This document shows, piece by piece, positions 6,341 through 13,524 of a stretch of DNA of 14,669 nt (the stretch's first letter is position 1; each line of letters starts with the position of its first letter). The stretch comes from DAHUYF01 sp052143095. Lineage in GTDB: Bacteria > Pseudomonadota > Alphaproteobacteria > ATCC43930 > CGMCC-115725. Below the pieces are notes generated by a model. The model worked only from the letters and a program-made list of their open reading frames with translations. It had not been told where the DNA came from and ran no database searches. The translations under genes and the position numbers were made by a program. Location: contig JBKQTR010000412.1 in the NCBI GenBank assembly GCA_052143095.1, positions 1 to 14,669 on the forward strand, given 5' to 3'.

Positions 6341-7264
6341 ATGGCTGCGCGCAATCCCTACGAAGTGCTGGGCGTCAAGAAGGAGGCGAGCGAGAGTGAG
6401 CTCCGCGCCGCCTACCGCAAGCTCGCCAAGAAGCACCATCCCGATCTCAATCCCGGCAACAAGGAGGCAGAGGCGCGCTTCAAGGAAATCGCCTCGGCCT
6501 ATGATCTGCTGTCCGACAAGGACAAGCGCGCCCGCTTCGATCGCGGCGAGATCGATGCCAGCGGCGCCGAGCGGCCGGAGCAGGCTTATTCCCGCTATCG
6601 CGGCTTCGCCGAGGGCGCCCCGGGCGAGCGCTATGAGTACCATTCCGCCGAGGGGATGGCGCCCGACGATCTCGACGATCTCTTCGCCGTGTTCGGCCGC
6701 GGCGGACGTGGCGGCGGCACCATCCGCATGCGCGGCGCCGATCTGCCCTTCGCGCTGACCATCGATTTCCTCACCGCCATCAACGGCGCGCGCCAACGGC
6801 TGTCGCTGGCGCCCGACCGCAGCCTCGAGGTGACCATCCCCGCCGGCGTGCGCGACGGGCAGATCCTGCGTCTCCAGGGGCAGGGGGCGCCCGGCCTCAA
6901 CGGCGGCCCGCCGGGCGACGCGCTGATCGAGATTCACGTCGCGCCGCATCCCTTCTTCCGCCGCGAGGGCGACGATATCCATCTCGAGCTGCCCGTGACC
7001 TTGGTCGAGGCGGTGCTGGGCGGTAAGGTGACGGTGCCGACCGCCTCGGGCGCCGTCAACATGACGATCCCCGCCAATGCCAACGCCGGTCATGTGCTGC
7101 GGCTCAAGGGCAAGGGCGCGCCCCGTCCGGACGGCACGCGCGGCGATCAGTATGTCAGCCTGAAGGTGGTGCTGCCCGAGGGCGGCGATGCCGAGCTGGC
7201 GGGCTTCCTGCGCGATTGGGCGCCCAAGCATCCCTATGATCCGCGCCGGGGGATGACGTCATGA
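6341..7264 (+). CDS. cbpA: CbpA-type DnaJ co-chaperone
   Basis: A 307-residue class B J-protein that stimulates Hsp70 (DnaK) ATPase activity in the cytoplasm. The J domain spans about 5-68, with the catalytic HPD at 33-35 in KLAKKHHPDLNPG and the KFD-like end RARFDRGE. A glycine-rich linker (about 119-127) is followed by two beta-sandwich substrate domains (about 135-205 and 208-285: DRSLEVTIPAGVRDGQ, HPFFRREGDDIHLELPV, GDQYVSLKVVLP). The Cys-rich zinc centre of true DnaJ is absent, so CbpA is the better name. ATG 6341 is chosen because family homology begins at AARNPYEVLGV; an in-frame GTG at 6299 would put the RpoH -10 inside the gene. Its stop overlaps the cbpM start by 4 bp (ATGA). Confidence 0.93.
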   Translation: MAARNPYEVLGVKKEASESELRAAYRKLAKKHHPDLNPGNKEAEARFKEIASAYDLLSDKDKRARFDRGEIDASGAERPEQAYSRYRGFAEGAPGERYEYHSAEGMAPDDLDDLFAVFGRGGRGGGTIRMRGADLPFALTIDFLTAINGARQRLSLAPDRSLEVTIPAGVRDGQILRLQGQGAPGLNGGPPGDALIEIHVAPHPFFRREGDDIHLELPVTLVEAVLGGKVTVPTASGAVNMTIPANANAGHVLRLKGKGAPRPDGTRGDQYVSLKVVLPEGGDAELAGFLRDWAPKHPYDPRRGMTS

Positions 7265-7602
7265 TGAGCTTTGATGCGGTGATCCGCCTGATCGGCGATC
7301 TCGGGGACCAGGAGCTGCGGCGCTGGATCGCCGAGCGCTGGGTGCGCCCGGAAAGCCGGGCCGAGGGCTATGTCTTCCACGAGGTCGATGTGGCGCGGGT
7401 GCGGCTTATCCATGAGCTGCGCTACGATCTCGCCATCGACGAGGAGGCGCTGCCGGTGGTGCTGCACCTCCTCGACCAGGTCTACGCCTTGCGCCGCCGC
7501 TTGCGGCAGCTGCACGAGGTCATCGACACCCAGCCGGACGAGGTCCGCGCGGCGCTGCTGGCGCGCCTCGGCCCGGGCAAATCTCCACGCGACGAGATCT
7601 GA
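7261..7602 (+). CDS. cbpM: Chaperone modulator CbpM
   Basis: A 113-residue helical protein of the CbpM/MerR-like family, which in enterobacteria binds the J domain of CbpA and inhibits its action. Residues about 1-60 resemble a MerR-type winged helix (LIGDLGDQELRRWIAERWVRP, then YVFHEVDVARVRLIHEL), with DLAIDEEALPVVLHLLDQVY forming the family's second conserved block and a C-terminal helix (about 76-108) that may be coiled-coil. The start ATG 7261 lies within the end of cbpA (ATGATGA), and a second ATG at 7264 gives a product one residue shorter. Position, overlap and size all fit the CbpA-CbpM pair. It should share the heat-shock promoter upstream of cbpA, so the co-chaperone and its regulator would be made together. 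Confidence 0.88.
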   Translation: MMSFDAVIRLIGDLGDQELRRWIAERWVRPESRAEGYVFHEVDVARVRLIHELRYDLAIDEEALPVVLHLLDQVYALRRRLRQLHEVIDTQPDEVRAALLARLGPGKSPRDEI

Positions 7603-7706
7603 TCGCCGCGCCGCGAGCGCTCGGTTGTGCCGGCGGGGGCAATGGCGTAGCTTCGAGCGCGCAGAAAAAGCGGCGGTTTCAGCCGCCGGCCTATCGGGAG
7701 GATTGC

Positions 7707-8906
7707 ATGCGTCGGGGACTGCTTGCCGCTTCGTGTGTTGTTCTCGCCTTGGCCGCGGGCGCCGCCGCCGCGGCCGACAGCGCGCCGGTGAAGATCGGCG
7801 TGCTCAGCGACATGTCCTCGCTCTATGCCGACATCACCGGCGAGGGCACCGGCGCGGCGGCGCGGATGGCGGTCGAGGATTTCGGCCCGGTGCTCGGCCA
7901 ACCGGTGCAAGTGATCACCGGCGATCACCAGAACAAGGCGGATGTGGCCTCGGCCATCGTCGGGCAGTGGTACGACACGGAGGGCGTCGACATGGTCACC
8001 GATGGCGGCTCGTCCGCCGTGGCGCTGGCGGTCGAGGAAGTGTCGCGCGAGAAGCGGAAGCTGGTGCTGTTCTCGGGGCCGGCAAGCTCCGACATCACCG
8101 GCCCGAAATGCTCGCCCTATGCCGCGCATTGGACCTATGACACCTATGCGCTTGCCCATGTCACCGGCGGCGCCATCGTCAAATCCGGCGGGGCCACCTG
8201 GTTCTTTCTCGGCGCCGACTACGCCTTCGGCCACGCCTTGGAGCGCGACACGGCCGCGGTGGTCGAGCAGGCGGGCGGCAAGGTGCTGGGCGCGGTCTAC
8301 GCGCCGATCAACACTGCCGACTTCTCCTCCTTCCTGCTTCAGGCGCAGGGTTCCAAGGCGAAGATCATCGGCCTCGCCAACGCCGGCGGCGACACCATCA
8401 ACTCGATCAAGCAGGGCGCCGAATTCGGCATCACCGAGGGCGGGCAGAAATTCGCCGCCCTGTTGATGTTCATCACCGATGTGCACAGCCTCGGCCTCAA
8501 GACCGCGCAAGGCCTGCAATTCACCTCCGCCTTCTATTGGGACCAGGACGACGCGACGCGCGCCTTCTCCAAGCGCTTCTTCGAGCGCGTCCATCACATG
8601 CCGACGATGGTGCAGGCCGGCGTCTACAGCGCGACGCACCACTATCTCCAGGCGGTGCAGGCGCTCGGCAGCAAGGAGCCGCTGGCGGTGATGGAGAAGA
8701 TGCGGGCGACGCCGATCAACGACTTCATGACGCATAACGGCAAGCTGCGCATCGACGGCCGCGTCGTCCGCGACATGTACCTGCTCGAGGTCAAGAAGCC
8801 GGCGGAATCGGAGGCGCCGTGGGATTATGTCAAGATCGTCGAGACCGTCCCCGGCGAGCAGGCCTATCGTCCGCTCGACCAGGGCGGCTGCCCGCTGGTC
8901 AAGTGA
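7707..8906 (+). CDS. ABC transporter periplasmic substrate-binding protein (Peripla_BP_6 / LivK-like)
   Basis: A 399-residue type I periplasmic binding protein of the branched-chain amino acid/amide class. Residues 1-24 are a Sec signal peptide (MRR, hydrophobic core, Ala-rich end) without a lipobox. The mature protein begins near the family strand PVKIGVLSDMSSLYADITGEG (27-47), followed by AARMAVEDFG (51-60), and ends in GGCPLVK. The start ATG 7707 has an excellent Shine-Dalgarno, GGGAGGA, 6 bases upstream. No permease or ATPase genes are nearby, so it either uses a transporter elsewhere or has a sensory role. Downstream the CopD-like gene follows directly. The family call is strong; the ligand cannot be told, and many such proteins bind compounds other than amino acids. 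Confidence 0.9.
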   Translation: MRRGLLAASCVVLALAAGAAAAADSAPVKIGVLSDMSSLYADITGEGTGAAARMAVEDFGPVLGQPVQVITGDHQNKADVASAIVGQWYDTEGVDMVTDGGSSAVALAVEEVSREKRKLVLFSGPASSDITGPKCSPYAAHWTYDTYALAHVTGGAIVKSGGATWFFLGADYAFGHALERDTAAVVEQAGGKVLGAVYAPINTADFSSFLLQAQGSKAKIIGLANAGGDTINSIKQGAEFGITEGGQKFAALLMFITDVHSLGLKTAQGLQFTSAFYWDQDDATRAFSKRFFERVHHMPTMVQAGVYSATHHYLQAVQALGSKEPLAVMEKMRATPINDFMTHNGKLRIDGRVVRDMYLLEVKKPAESEAPWDYVKIVETVPGEQAYRPLDQGGCPLVK

Positions 8907-8917
8907 GCGCCGCGATC

Positions 8918-9373
8918 ATGATCGTCGGACTGCTCCTGCACATTCTTGCGGCGGTGATCTGGGTGGGGGGCATGTTCTTCGCCCACCAGATGCTGCGCCC
9001 GGCCGCGGGGAAGCTCGACCCGGCGCAGCGGCTGCCGCTCTGGCGCCGCGTCTTCCAGCGCTTCTTTCCCTGGGTCTGGGCGTGCATCGTGGCGCTGCTG
9101 CTCAGCGGCTACGGCATGGTGTTCTGGGGCTTCGGCGGCTTTGCCCATCTCGGGCTCCATATCCACCTCATGCAGGGCATTGGCATCGTCATGATGCTCG
9201 CCTTCGGGCATCTCTATTTCTCGCCCTGGGCACGTTTCCGCCGCGCCGTCGATGCCGGCGACTTCACCGCGGCGGCGCCGCAGCTCGAGCGGATCCGCCG
9301 GATCGTCACTCTCAACCTCGTGCTCGGATTGATCGTCGTCGTCATCGGCGCCACCGGGCGCTACTGGGGATAG
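8918..9373 (+). CDS. CopD-like four-helix integral membrane protein
   Basis: A 151-residue inner-membrane protein with four predicted helices at about 1-22, 52-74, 84-104 and 129-148. The N-terminus LLLHILAAVIWVGGMFFAH with its in-helix His8, RVFQRFFPWVWACI (44-57) and the His-rich LGLHIHLMQGIGIVMML (79-95) resemble the CopD superfamily of putative copper or haem-associated membrane proteins. Histidines 8, 23, 81, 83 and 98 could bind a metal or haem. ATG 8918 is used; GTG 8903 in frame overlaps the upstream TGA (GTGA) and is a real alternative adding five residues. Neither has a strong Shine-Dalgarno, so coupling to the upstream gene is likely. The GST gene starts 5 bp later. The transport function is inferred only from the family. 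Confidence 0.78.
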   Translation: MIVGLLLHILAAVIWVGGMFFAHQMLRPAAGKLDPAQRLPLWRRVFQRFFPWVWACIVALLLSGYGMVFWGFGGFAHLGLHIHLMQGIGIVMMLAFGHLYFSPWARFRRAVDAGDFTAAAPQLERIRRIVTLNLVLGLIVVVIGATGRYWG

Positions 9374-9378
9374 GGCAC

Positions 9379-10074
9379 ATGCTGGAGCTTTACGATCTCG
9401 CCGGCGCCGATGAGGATCGGCGCTTCAGCCCAAATTGCTGGCGCGCGCGCATGGCGCTGGCCCATAAGGAGCTGCCGGTCCAGACGCTCGCCTGGCGCTT
9501 CACCGAGAAGGAGCGCCTGGCGCCGTCCGGCCAGGGGCGGGTGCCGGTCCTGGTCGATGGCGGCCGCTGGGTCGCGGATTCCTGGGCGATCGCCAATTAC
9601 CTCGAGGACGCTTATCCCGAGCGCCCGTCGCTGTTCGGCGCCGCCGCCGGCCGTGCGCTCAGCCGCTTCTACGGCAATTGGGCCGACAGCGTGCTGCACC
9701 CTGGCCTCATCCGCTTCAGCCTGCTCGACATCTGGCGGCATGTGGCGCCGCAGGACAAAGACTATTTCCGCCGCTCGCGCGAGGAGCGCTTCGGCACCAG
9801 CCTCGAGGCCATCGTCGCCGACCGCGACCAGCGCCTCGACGGCTTCCGCCAGAGCCTGACGCCGCTGCGCCTCACCGTGCAGGCGCAGCCCTTTCTCGGC
9901 GGCGAGCGGCCGCTTTACGCCGACTATATCGTCTTCGGCGGGTTCCAATGGGCGCGCTGCATCAGCGATTACGTACTTCTCGCCGCCGATGATCCCGTGG
10001 CGGCGTGGCGCCGGCGCATGCTCGACCTCTTCGACGGGCTCGCCGGCAAGGCCAAGGGCTATCCCGTCGCCTGA
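9379..10074 (+). CDS. Glutathione S-transferase family protein (beta-etherase-like)
   Basis: A 231-residue cytoplasmic GST. The thioredoxin-like N-terminal domain (about 1-80) contains SPNCWRARMALAHKEL (17-32), where Ser17 or Cys20 would be near the glutathione thiol, the cis-proline segment GRVPVLVD (53-60) and DSWAIANYLEDAYP (67-80), where D67-S68 bind the glutathione gamma-glutamyl group. The C-terminal helical domain holds PLYADYIVFGGFQWARC (178-194), the usual GST N-capping region. The N-terminal pattern resembles proteins often named beta-etherases (LigE/LigF-like), but lignin ether cleavage cannot be claimed from this alone. ATG 9379 has AGGG 4 bases upstream and lies 5 bp after the CopD-like stop, so the genes are co-transcribed. 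It converges with the hydrolase gene, leaving only 5 bp between stops. Confidence 0.9.
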   Translation: MLELYDLAGADEDRRFSPNCWRARMALAHKELPVQTLAWRFTEKERLAPSGQGRVPVLVDGGRWVADSWAIANYLEDAYPERPSLFGAAAGRALSRFYGNWADSVLHPGLIRFSLLDIWRHVAPQDKDYFRRSREERFGTSLEAIVADRDQRLDGFRQSLTPLRLTVQAQPFLGGERPLYADYIVFGGFQWARCISDYVLLAADDPVAAWRRRMLDLFDGLAGKAKGYPVA

Positions 10075-10079
10075 GCGAC

Positions 10080-10925
10080 TCAGCGCGGTTCGGGCGGCGG
10101 GCTGCCGGTGCCTTGTACCGAGGCGGTCGCGGCGGGATAGGAGGGCGCGGTATCCGACTCGCCTGCCCAGAACGTATCGCCGCGGCAGGCGGCGCCGTCA
10201 TTGACGCGCTGGGCGTCGATGAAGCCCAGGATGCAGCTGCCGTACAACTTGCCGAATTGCGGCGTCGAGGCCGCCCAGTGGCTGGTCAGCAGCGCCGGCT
10301 GATCGACGACGACGAAGGGCAGCTGGCGCGCGGCGAGGATGGCGCGCGACCGCTCGCCGCGACCGCCGGGATCGAAATCATCGCCGTGGAAAAAGAACAC
10401 CATCACCCGGGCATGGCGTACCCGCTCGAGCAGCGGGTAGAACTTGGTCGCGTTGTTGCGCCAGCTGTCGTAATACTCGGAGAAGCTGCCATAGGCGGCG
10501 GGGGCGGTGACCATCACGGCATCGACTTCATCGCTGGCATCCGCCGCCATCAGCGCGAGGAAGCCGCCGAAGGACTGGCCGGTGAGCACCACTTGGCGGT
10601 AGCCGCTAAGCTTGAGCTGATGGACCTGCTCGACCAGCCCCTTGGCCGAATGCGCGAGCGTGTCGGCGCTGCGCAGGCGGTTGAAGCGGAACGTGTCCCA
10701 GCCGCCTTCCCGCAGCTGCGCCATGTAAGGCGGCGTGGGTGCTGTGGAATCCTCCGATTCCACCGAGCGGCCGTGGCTCCAGACGATCGCGCCTGCGGCA
10801 TTGGCCGGGCCCAGCGCCGGGCGGTTGCCGTCGGCCGGATCGAGCCACAGCGCGTCATGCGCCTCGGCGGCGCCGAGGAGCGGAAGGACCGCGGCGACGC
10901 CGAGGAGAAATCTGCTAAGGTTCAT
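10080..10925 (-). CDS. Exported alpha/beta hydrolase-like protein
   Basis: A 281-residue protein with a clear Sec signal peptide (MNLSRFLLGVAAVLPLLGAAEA, cleavage near 22). The mature part is a short alpha/beta-hydrolase: AIVWSHGRSV (46-55) is the strand and oxyanion region, VVLTGQSFGGFLAL (112-125) is the GxSxG nucleophile elbow with Ser118, VFFFHGDDFDP (176-186) offers the acid (D182, D183 or D185), and LLTSHWAAS (212-220) gives His216. C231 and C247 may form a disulfide in the periplasm. The C-terminus (260-281) is Ser/Pro-rich and probably disordered. GAGAG lies about 8 bases upstream of ATG 10925. The fold is well supported; the substrate, perhaps an ester or peptide, is unknown. It diverges from the lipoprotein gene. 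Confidence 0.82.
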   Translation of the reverse strand: MNLSRFLLGVAAVLPLLGAAEAHDALWLDPADGNRPALGPANAAGAIVWSHGRSVESEDSTAPTPPYMAQLREGGWDTFRFNRLRSADTLAHSAKGLVEQVHQLKLSGYRQVVLTGQSFGGFLALMAADASDEVDAVMVTAPAAYGSFSEYYDSWRNNATKFYPLLERVRHARVMVFFFHGDDFDPGGRGERSRAILAARQLPFVVVDQPALLTSHWAASTPQFGKLYGSCILGFIDAQRVNDGAACRGDTFWAGESDTAPSYPAATASVQGTGSPPPEPR

Positions 10926-11008
10926 CGTTGGTCTCTCATACGCTAAGACAGCGTCAGGATTCGATAAGAATTCCTAAGAAAAAGTTTCCATGGCGTCTCA
11001 AACGGTTA

Positions 11009-11016
11009 ATTATAAT
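11009..11016. promoter_or_regulatory. Symmetric -10 element, possible bidirectional promoter
   Basis: ATTATAAT (11009-11016) is its own reverse complement, so each strand carries a perfect TATAAT (plus 11011-11016, minus 11014-11009). It lies in an unusually AT-rich stretch (about 10940-11075) between divergent genes starting at 10925 (-) and 11135 (+). No good -35 hexamer was found at 16-18 bases on either side, so the call rests on the -10 and its placement. Confidence 0.4.
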
Positions 11017-11076
11017 CGCGCGTAGCGTTCGTAAAAATATCCAATATTCTACTTCGGGACGAGAAGAAAAACCGAT

Positions 11077-11088
11077 GCTGTGCACAGC
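11077..11088. promoter_or_regulatory. 12-bp perfect palindrome, candidate operator
   Basis: GCTGTGCACAGC (11077-11088) is perfectly self-complementary with no spacer. It sits 47 bases before the lipoprotein ATG and downstream of the symmetric -10, where a repressor site would be effective. No regulator can be named from the sequence. Confidence 0.3.
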
Positions 11089-11134
11089 GTTCGACAGGAC
11101 TAGCGTAAAGCGCGAGCGGAAAAGGGAAATTGCG

Positions 11135-11596
11135 ATGACGACTCGGTTTTTTGCAGTGATTCCCGCGCTGCTCGTGGCATTTTTGCTCGGCGCCTGCGGC
11201 ACGGCGCCGCAGGGGCGGGAAGACGCTGCCGGAGCGCCGGCGCCGGGCAAGGCGCGTCTCTACTTCTACCGCGAAGCCGGTCTCTACGACCCGATGGTGT
11301 GGACAGCGGTTTCACTCAACGGTGCGGTGATCGGCAACTCGGCCCCAGGCACCGTGTTCTATCGCGACGTCGCGCCCGGCACCTATCGTGTCGAGGCGCG
11401 CAGCGACAAGCTCTATCCCGGCCAGGTGAAGACGGTTGTGGCGGCGGCCGGCGCGATGGTCTTCGTGCAGGTGGAGGCGGCGCGTTCCTGGGGCCAGTCG
11501 GGCCGGCTATGGCAGGGGAGCACGTTCACCGTCGCCGTGGTCGACGCCGCCATCGGCCGGTATCGCATCGGCACGCTGACGCCGACGCCGGGCTGA
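11135..11596 (+). CDS. DUF2846-like lipoprotein
   Basis: A 153-residue predicted lipoprotein. The signal peptide runs to residue 20 with lipobox LGAC and lipidated Cys21; Gly at +2 predicts export to the outer membrane. After a low-complexity Ala/Pro linker (22-39), KARLYFYREAG (39-49), VSLNGAVIGNSAPGTVFYRDVAPGTYRVE (59-87) and the beta-strand GAMVFVQVEAA (106-116) fit the DUF2846/PEGA-like beta-sandwich found in many proteobacterial lipoproteins. ATG 11135 is required to place the signal peptide; AAGGGA lies about 8 bases upstream. The frame stays open to 10928, but that part is AT-rich and basic and has no family match. Its role is unknown; related lipoproteins are often envelope-stress or surface proteins. 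Confidence 0.85.
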   Translation: MTTRFFAVIPALLVAFLLGACGTAPQGREDAAGAPAPGKARLYFYREAGLYDPMVWTAVSLNGAVIGNSAPGTVFYRDVAPGTYRVEARSDKLYPGQVKTVVAAAGAMVFVQVEAARSWGQSGRLWQGSTFTVAVVDAAIGRYRIGTLTPTPG

Positions 11597-11624
11597 GCCC
11601 CGAGGCGTCGGCTACGGTCGACGG

Positions 11625-11641
11625 ACCGGCGCGGGGCCGGT
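11625..11641. terminator. GC-rich stem-loop between convergent genes
   Basis: ACCGGC (11625-11630) pairs with GCCGGT (11636-11641) around GCGGG, 29 bases after the lipoprotein stop. No T-run follows, so intrinsic termination is only possible, not shown. Confidence 0.3.
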
Positions 11642-11667
11642 GCCGCCAAAGGCAGGCGTGCGAGAAA

Positions 11668-11682
11668 GCGCGCTAAGCGCGC
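11668..11682. terminator. Perfect inverted repeat over the stop codon of the 43-aa gene
   Basis: GCGCGC (11668-11673) and GCGCGC (11677-11682) flank TAA and include the minus-strand stop codon (11673-11675). A hairpin here could end or protect the short transcript from the 43-residue gene and the opposing lipoprotein transcript. It lacks a U-tract in either direction. Confidence 0.3.
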
Positions 11683-11804
11683 AGGGTCATCAGCACCAGC
11701 GAGGCGATGACAACGCCGGCGAATTGCGCGCCGGCAGTGATTTGGCCGAGCATGAGTCCGCAGACGGTGCTGGCGAGGGTGACGGAACCGAGCAACGCGC
11801 TCAT
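11673..11804 (-). CDS. Small membrane protein (43 aa)
   Basis: A short gene easily missed by length cut-offs. The product begins MSALLGSVTLASTVCGLMLG and continues through a short polar break (QITAGAQ) into the hydrophobic FAGVVIASLVLMTLRA. It is thus hydrophobic almost throughout and could form two short helices or one long one, with one cysteine (C15) and a single basic residue (R42) at the end. ATG 11804 has AAGGAGG 8 bases upstream, among the best ribosome-binding sites in the window, and an EcfG-like promoter lies just upstream of that. It is on the same strand as the Mo-cofactor operon, 85 bases after its last stop, but appears to have its own promoter. I do not recognise the family. 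Existence is well supported by the Shine-Dalgarno; function is unknown. Confidence 0.72.
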   Translation of the reverse strand: MSALLGSVTLASTVCGLMLGQITAGAQFAGVVIASLVLMTLRA

Positions 11805-11857
11805 CGGGAGTGCCTCCTTCGGGGCGTCGGGTCCAATTCCCGGCGCGTTTTCCCGAC

Positions 11858-11883
11858 AACGCGGCCAACCCGCGATTTATTCC
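11858..11883 (-). promoter_or_regulatory. EcfG-type (general stress sigma) promoter
   Basis: On the minus strand GGAAT (11883-11879) is followed after 17 bases by CGTT (11861-11858). The alphaproteobacterial EcfG consensus is GGAAC-N16/17-CGTT, so only the last base of the -35 differs. Transcription would start near 11850 and give a leader of about 46 bases containing the strong Shine-Dalgarno of the 43-residue gene. The -35 lies just 6 bases past the stop of the MocA fusion, outside any gene. Confidence 0.55.
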
Positions 11884-11889
11884 GGTATT

Positions 11890-13524
11890 TTAAGCGTCGA
11901 TCTTGGCCGTCGCCGCGAGCTTGGCCAACGCCTGCGGCGTGTCGATGTCGGTGAGCACGGCATCGCTCTCCATCTCGACCTCGGCCACCAGCTCGGGATG
12001 GGCGGCGATGAGGTCGCGGGCGCCGACATCGCCGGAAACCGCCGCGAGCTCGGCGAAAAGCCGCTTGCCCAGCAGCACCGGGTTGCCGCGCTTGCCGCGG
12101 CGCGTGGGAACGCACAGGACGCGCCCCTCGACCGGGTTGAAGGCGCCGATCAGCCGGTCGATGGCGGCGGCGGTAACCATGGGCATGTCGCCGAGACAGA
12201 CGACGGCGCCGTCGACCGCGTCGGGCAGCGCGGCAAGGCCAGACTTCACCGAGGTGGAAAGGCCCTGGGCGTAATCGGGATTATGAACGAACTGCGCCCC
12301 GAGCCCGGCCAAGGCTGCCTCGACCTTCTCCCGCTGATGGCCGGTGACCACCACCAGCGGGCTTGCCTGCGAGGCCGCCACCGCCTCGGCGACATGGCGC
12401 ACCATGGGCTTGCCGTCGATGCCGATGAGCAGCTTGTTGAGCGTCCCCATGCGCCGCGACTGGCCGGCGGCGAGCACCAGCCCGGCGATTCGCGGCGCAT
12501 GCTTTGCCGCTTCGGCCGCCACCTTGGCACGGGGGAGCGGTCGCGTCGGGATGTCGGCGAGCAGCCCGCCCACCCCCATGCGCATGATCTCGCCGGACCC
12601 GACCGGCAGCTCCGCCAGCAGGCGCTGCAGCACCCAGTCGAAGCCGTTGACCTTGGGCGAGCGGGCGCAGCCCGGCAGGCCCAGCACCGGTACGCCGCCG
12701 TGCCGGCCCATCAGCATGAGATTGCCGGGATCGACCGGCATGCCGAAATGCTCGATGACGCCGCCTGCCGCCGCGATCGCCGCGGGGATGACATCGCGCC
12801 GGTCGACGATGGCCGAGGCGCCGGCGATCAGCACCAGCTCGGCGCCGGCGGCGATGGCGGCGGCAATCTCCGGCGCCAGCGCCGCGACGCGATGCTCGCA
12901 GCGCCGCTCAAGCAAAAGCGCGCTACTGAGCGCGACCAGCCGGTCGCGCGTCGCCTCGACCGTCTTGTCGAGGATGCTCTCCTTGAGGCCGGGAAGCCGC
13001 GTCTGGATCAGCGCCGCGCGCTTCTCCCGAAAAGGCGCCACGGCGAAAAGCGGGCCGCCTTCCGCCGCCGCCTCGAGGCATGCCGCCACCGAGTCGCGCC
13101 GAACCGCGAAGGGGATGACCTTGACGGTCGCCACCATCTGCTTCGGCGCGACCACCGCATAAGGCTCGATGGTGGCCAGCGTGATGGTCTCGTCGACGAG
13201 GTTGAAGCGGTCGATCCGCGTGCGCTCGAAAACAAGAAGTCCAGGCGCTTGCGCGAAGAGATTGACACGACCGGTGAAGGGCGCGGCGACGCTTACGCCG
13301 TGGCCGGCGAGCGGGCGCGCGAGCTCGGCCGCAGCGGCATTCTCGTCGATATCGCCGGGCTCGAGTTGGGCGGCGATGATGCTGCGGCGACCGGCGGCCT
13401 TGAGCGCCGCGACATCCTCGGCGCTGAGCACGCGGCCTTTTCTCAAGCTGCGCTCGCCGGCCTTGAGCGAATGGGCGAGCACCGCGCCGACCGCCTCGTC
13501 GACGGGGACCTCGCCGAATTTCAT
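11890..13524 (-). CDS. Molybdopterin-binding / MocA-type nucleotidyltransferase fusion
   Basis: A 544-residue two-part Mo-cofactor enzyme. Residues about 170-310 form a MoeA/MogA-like molybdopterin-binding domain (LVLIAGASAIVDRRDVIPAAI 230-250, GMPVDPGNLMLMG 261-273, LGLPGCARSPKVNGFDWVL 281-299). Residues about 346-540 are a nucleotidyltransferase: GLVLAAGQSRRMG (348-360), NKLL (363-366), VVCLGDMPMV (441-450), KRGNPVLL (478-485) and LTDIDTP (524-530). LAAG with NKLL is the MocA (CTP) form, not the MobA (GTP) LAGG form, so it should make molybdopterin cytosine dinucleotide, the cofactor of xanthine/CO dehydrogenase-type enzymes. ATG 13524 overlaps the XdhC stop by 4 bp (ATGA). It is the last gene of the operon. 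This fusion is a known architecture. Confidence 0.9.
   Translation of the reverse strand: MKFGEVPVDEAVGAVLAHSLKAGERSLRKGRVLSAEDVAALKAAGRRSIIAAQLEPGDIDENAAAAELARPLAGHGVSVAAPFTGRVNLFAQAPGLLVFERTRIDRFNLVDETITLATIEPYAVVAPKQMVATVKVIPFAVRRDSVAACLEAAAEGGPLFAVAPFREKRAALIQTRLPGLKESILDKTVEATRDRLVALSSALLLERRCEHRVAALAPEIAAAIAAGAELVLIAGASAIVDRRDVIPAAIAAAGGVIEHFGMPVDPGNLMLMGRHGGVPVLGLPGCARSPKVNGFDWVLQRLLAELPVGSGEIMRMGVGGLLADIPTRPLPRAKVAAEAAKHAPRIAGLVLAAGQSRRMGTLNKLLIGIDGKPMVRHVAEAVAASQASPLVVVTGHQREKVEAALAGLGAQFVHNPDYAQGLSTSVKSGLAALPDAVDGAVVCLGDMPMVTAAAIDRLIGAFNPVEGRVLCVPTRRGKRGNPVLLGKRLFAELAAVSGDVGARDLIAAHPELVAEVEMESDAVLTDIDTPQALAKLAATAKIDA

Noticed and set aside
6305..7231. Open frame of 308 codons on the minus strand
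   Set aside because: It is antisense to cbpA, which has a complete J domain and both C-terminal domains.
7671..7688. CGGCGG-N6-CCGCCG hairpin before the substrate-binding protein gene
   Set aside because: It has a T-run only when read on the minus strand, where no gene ends nearby; it is likely chance pairing in GC-rich DNA.
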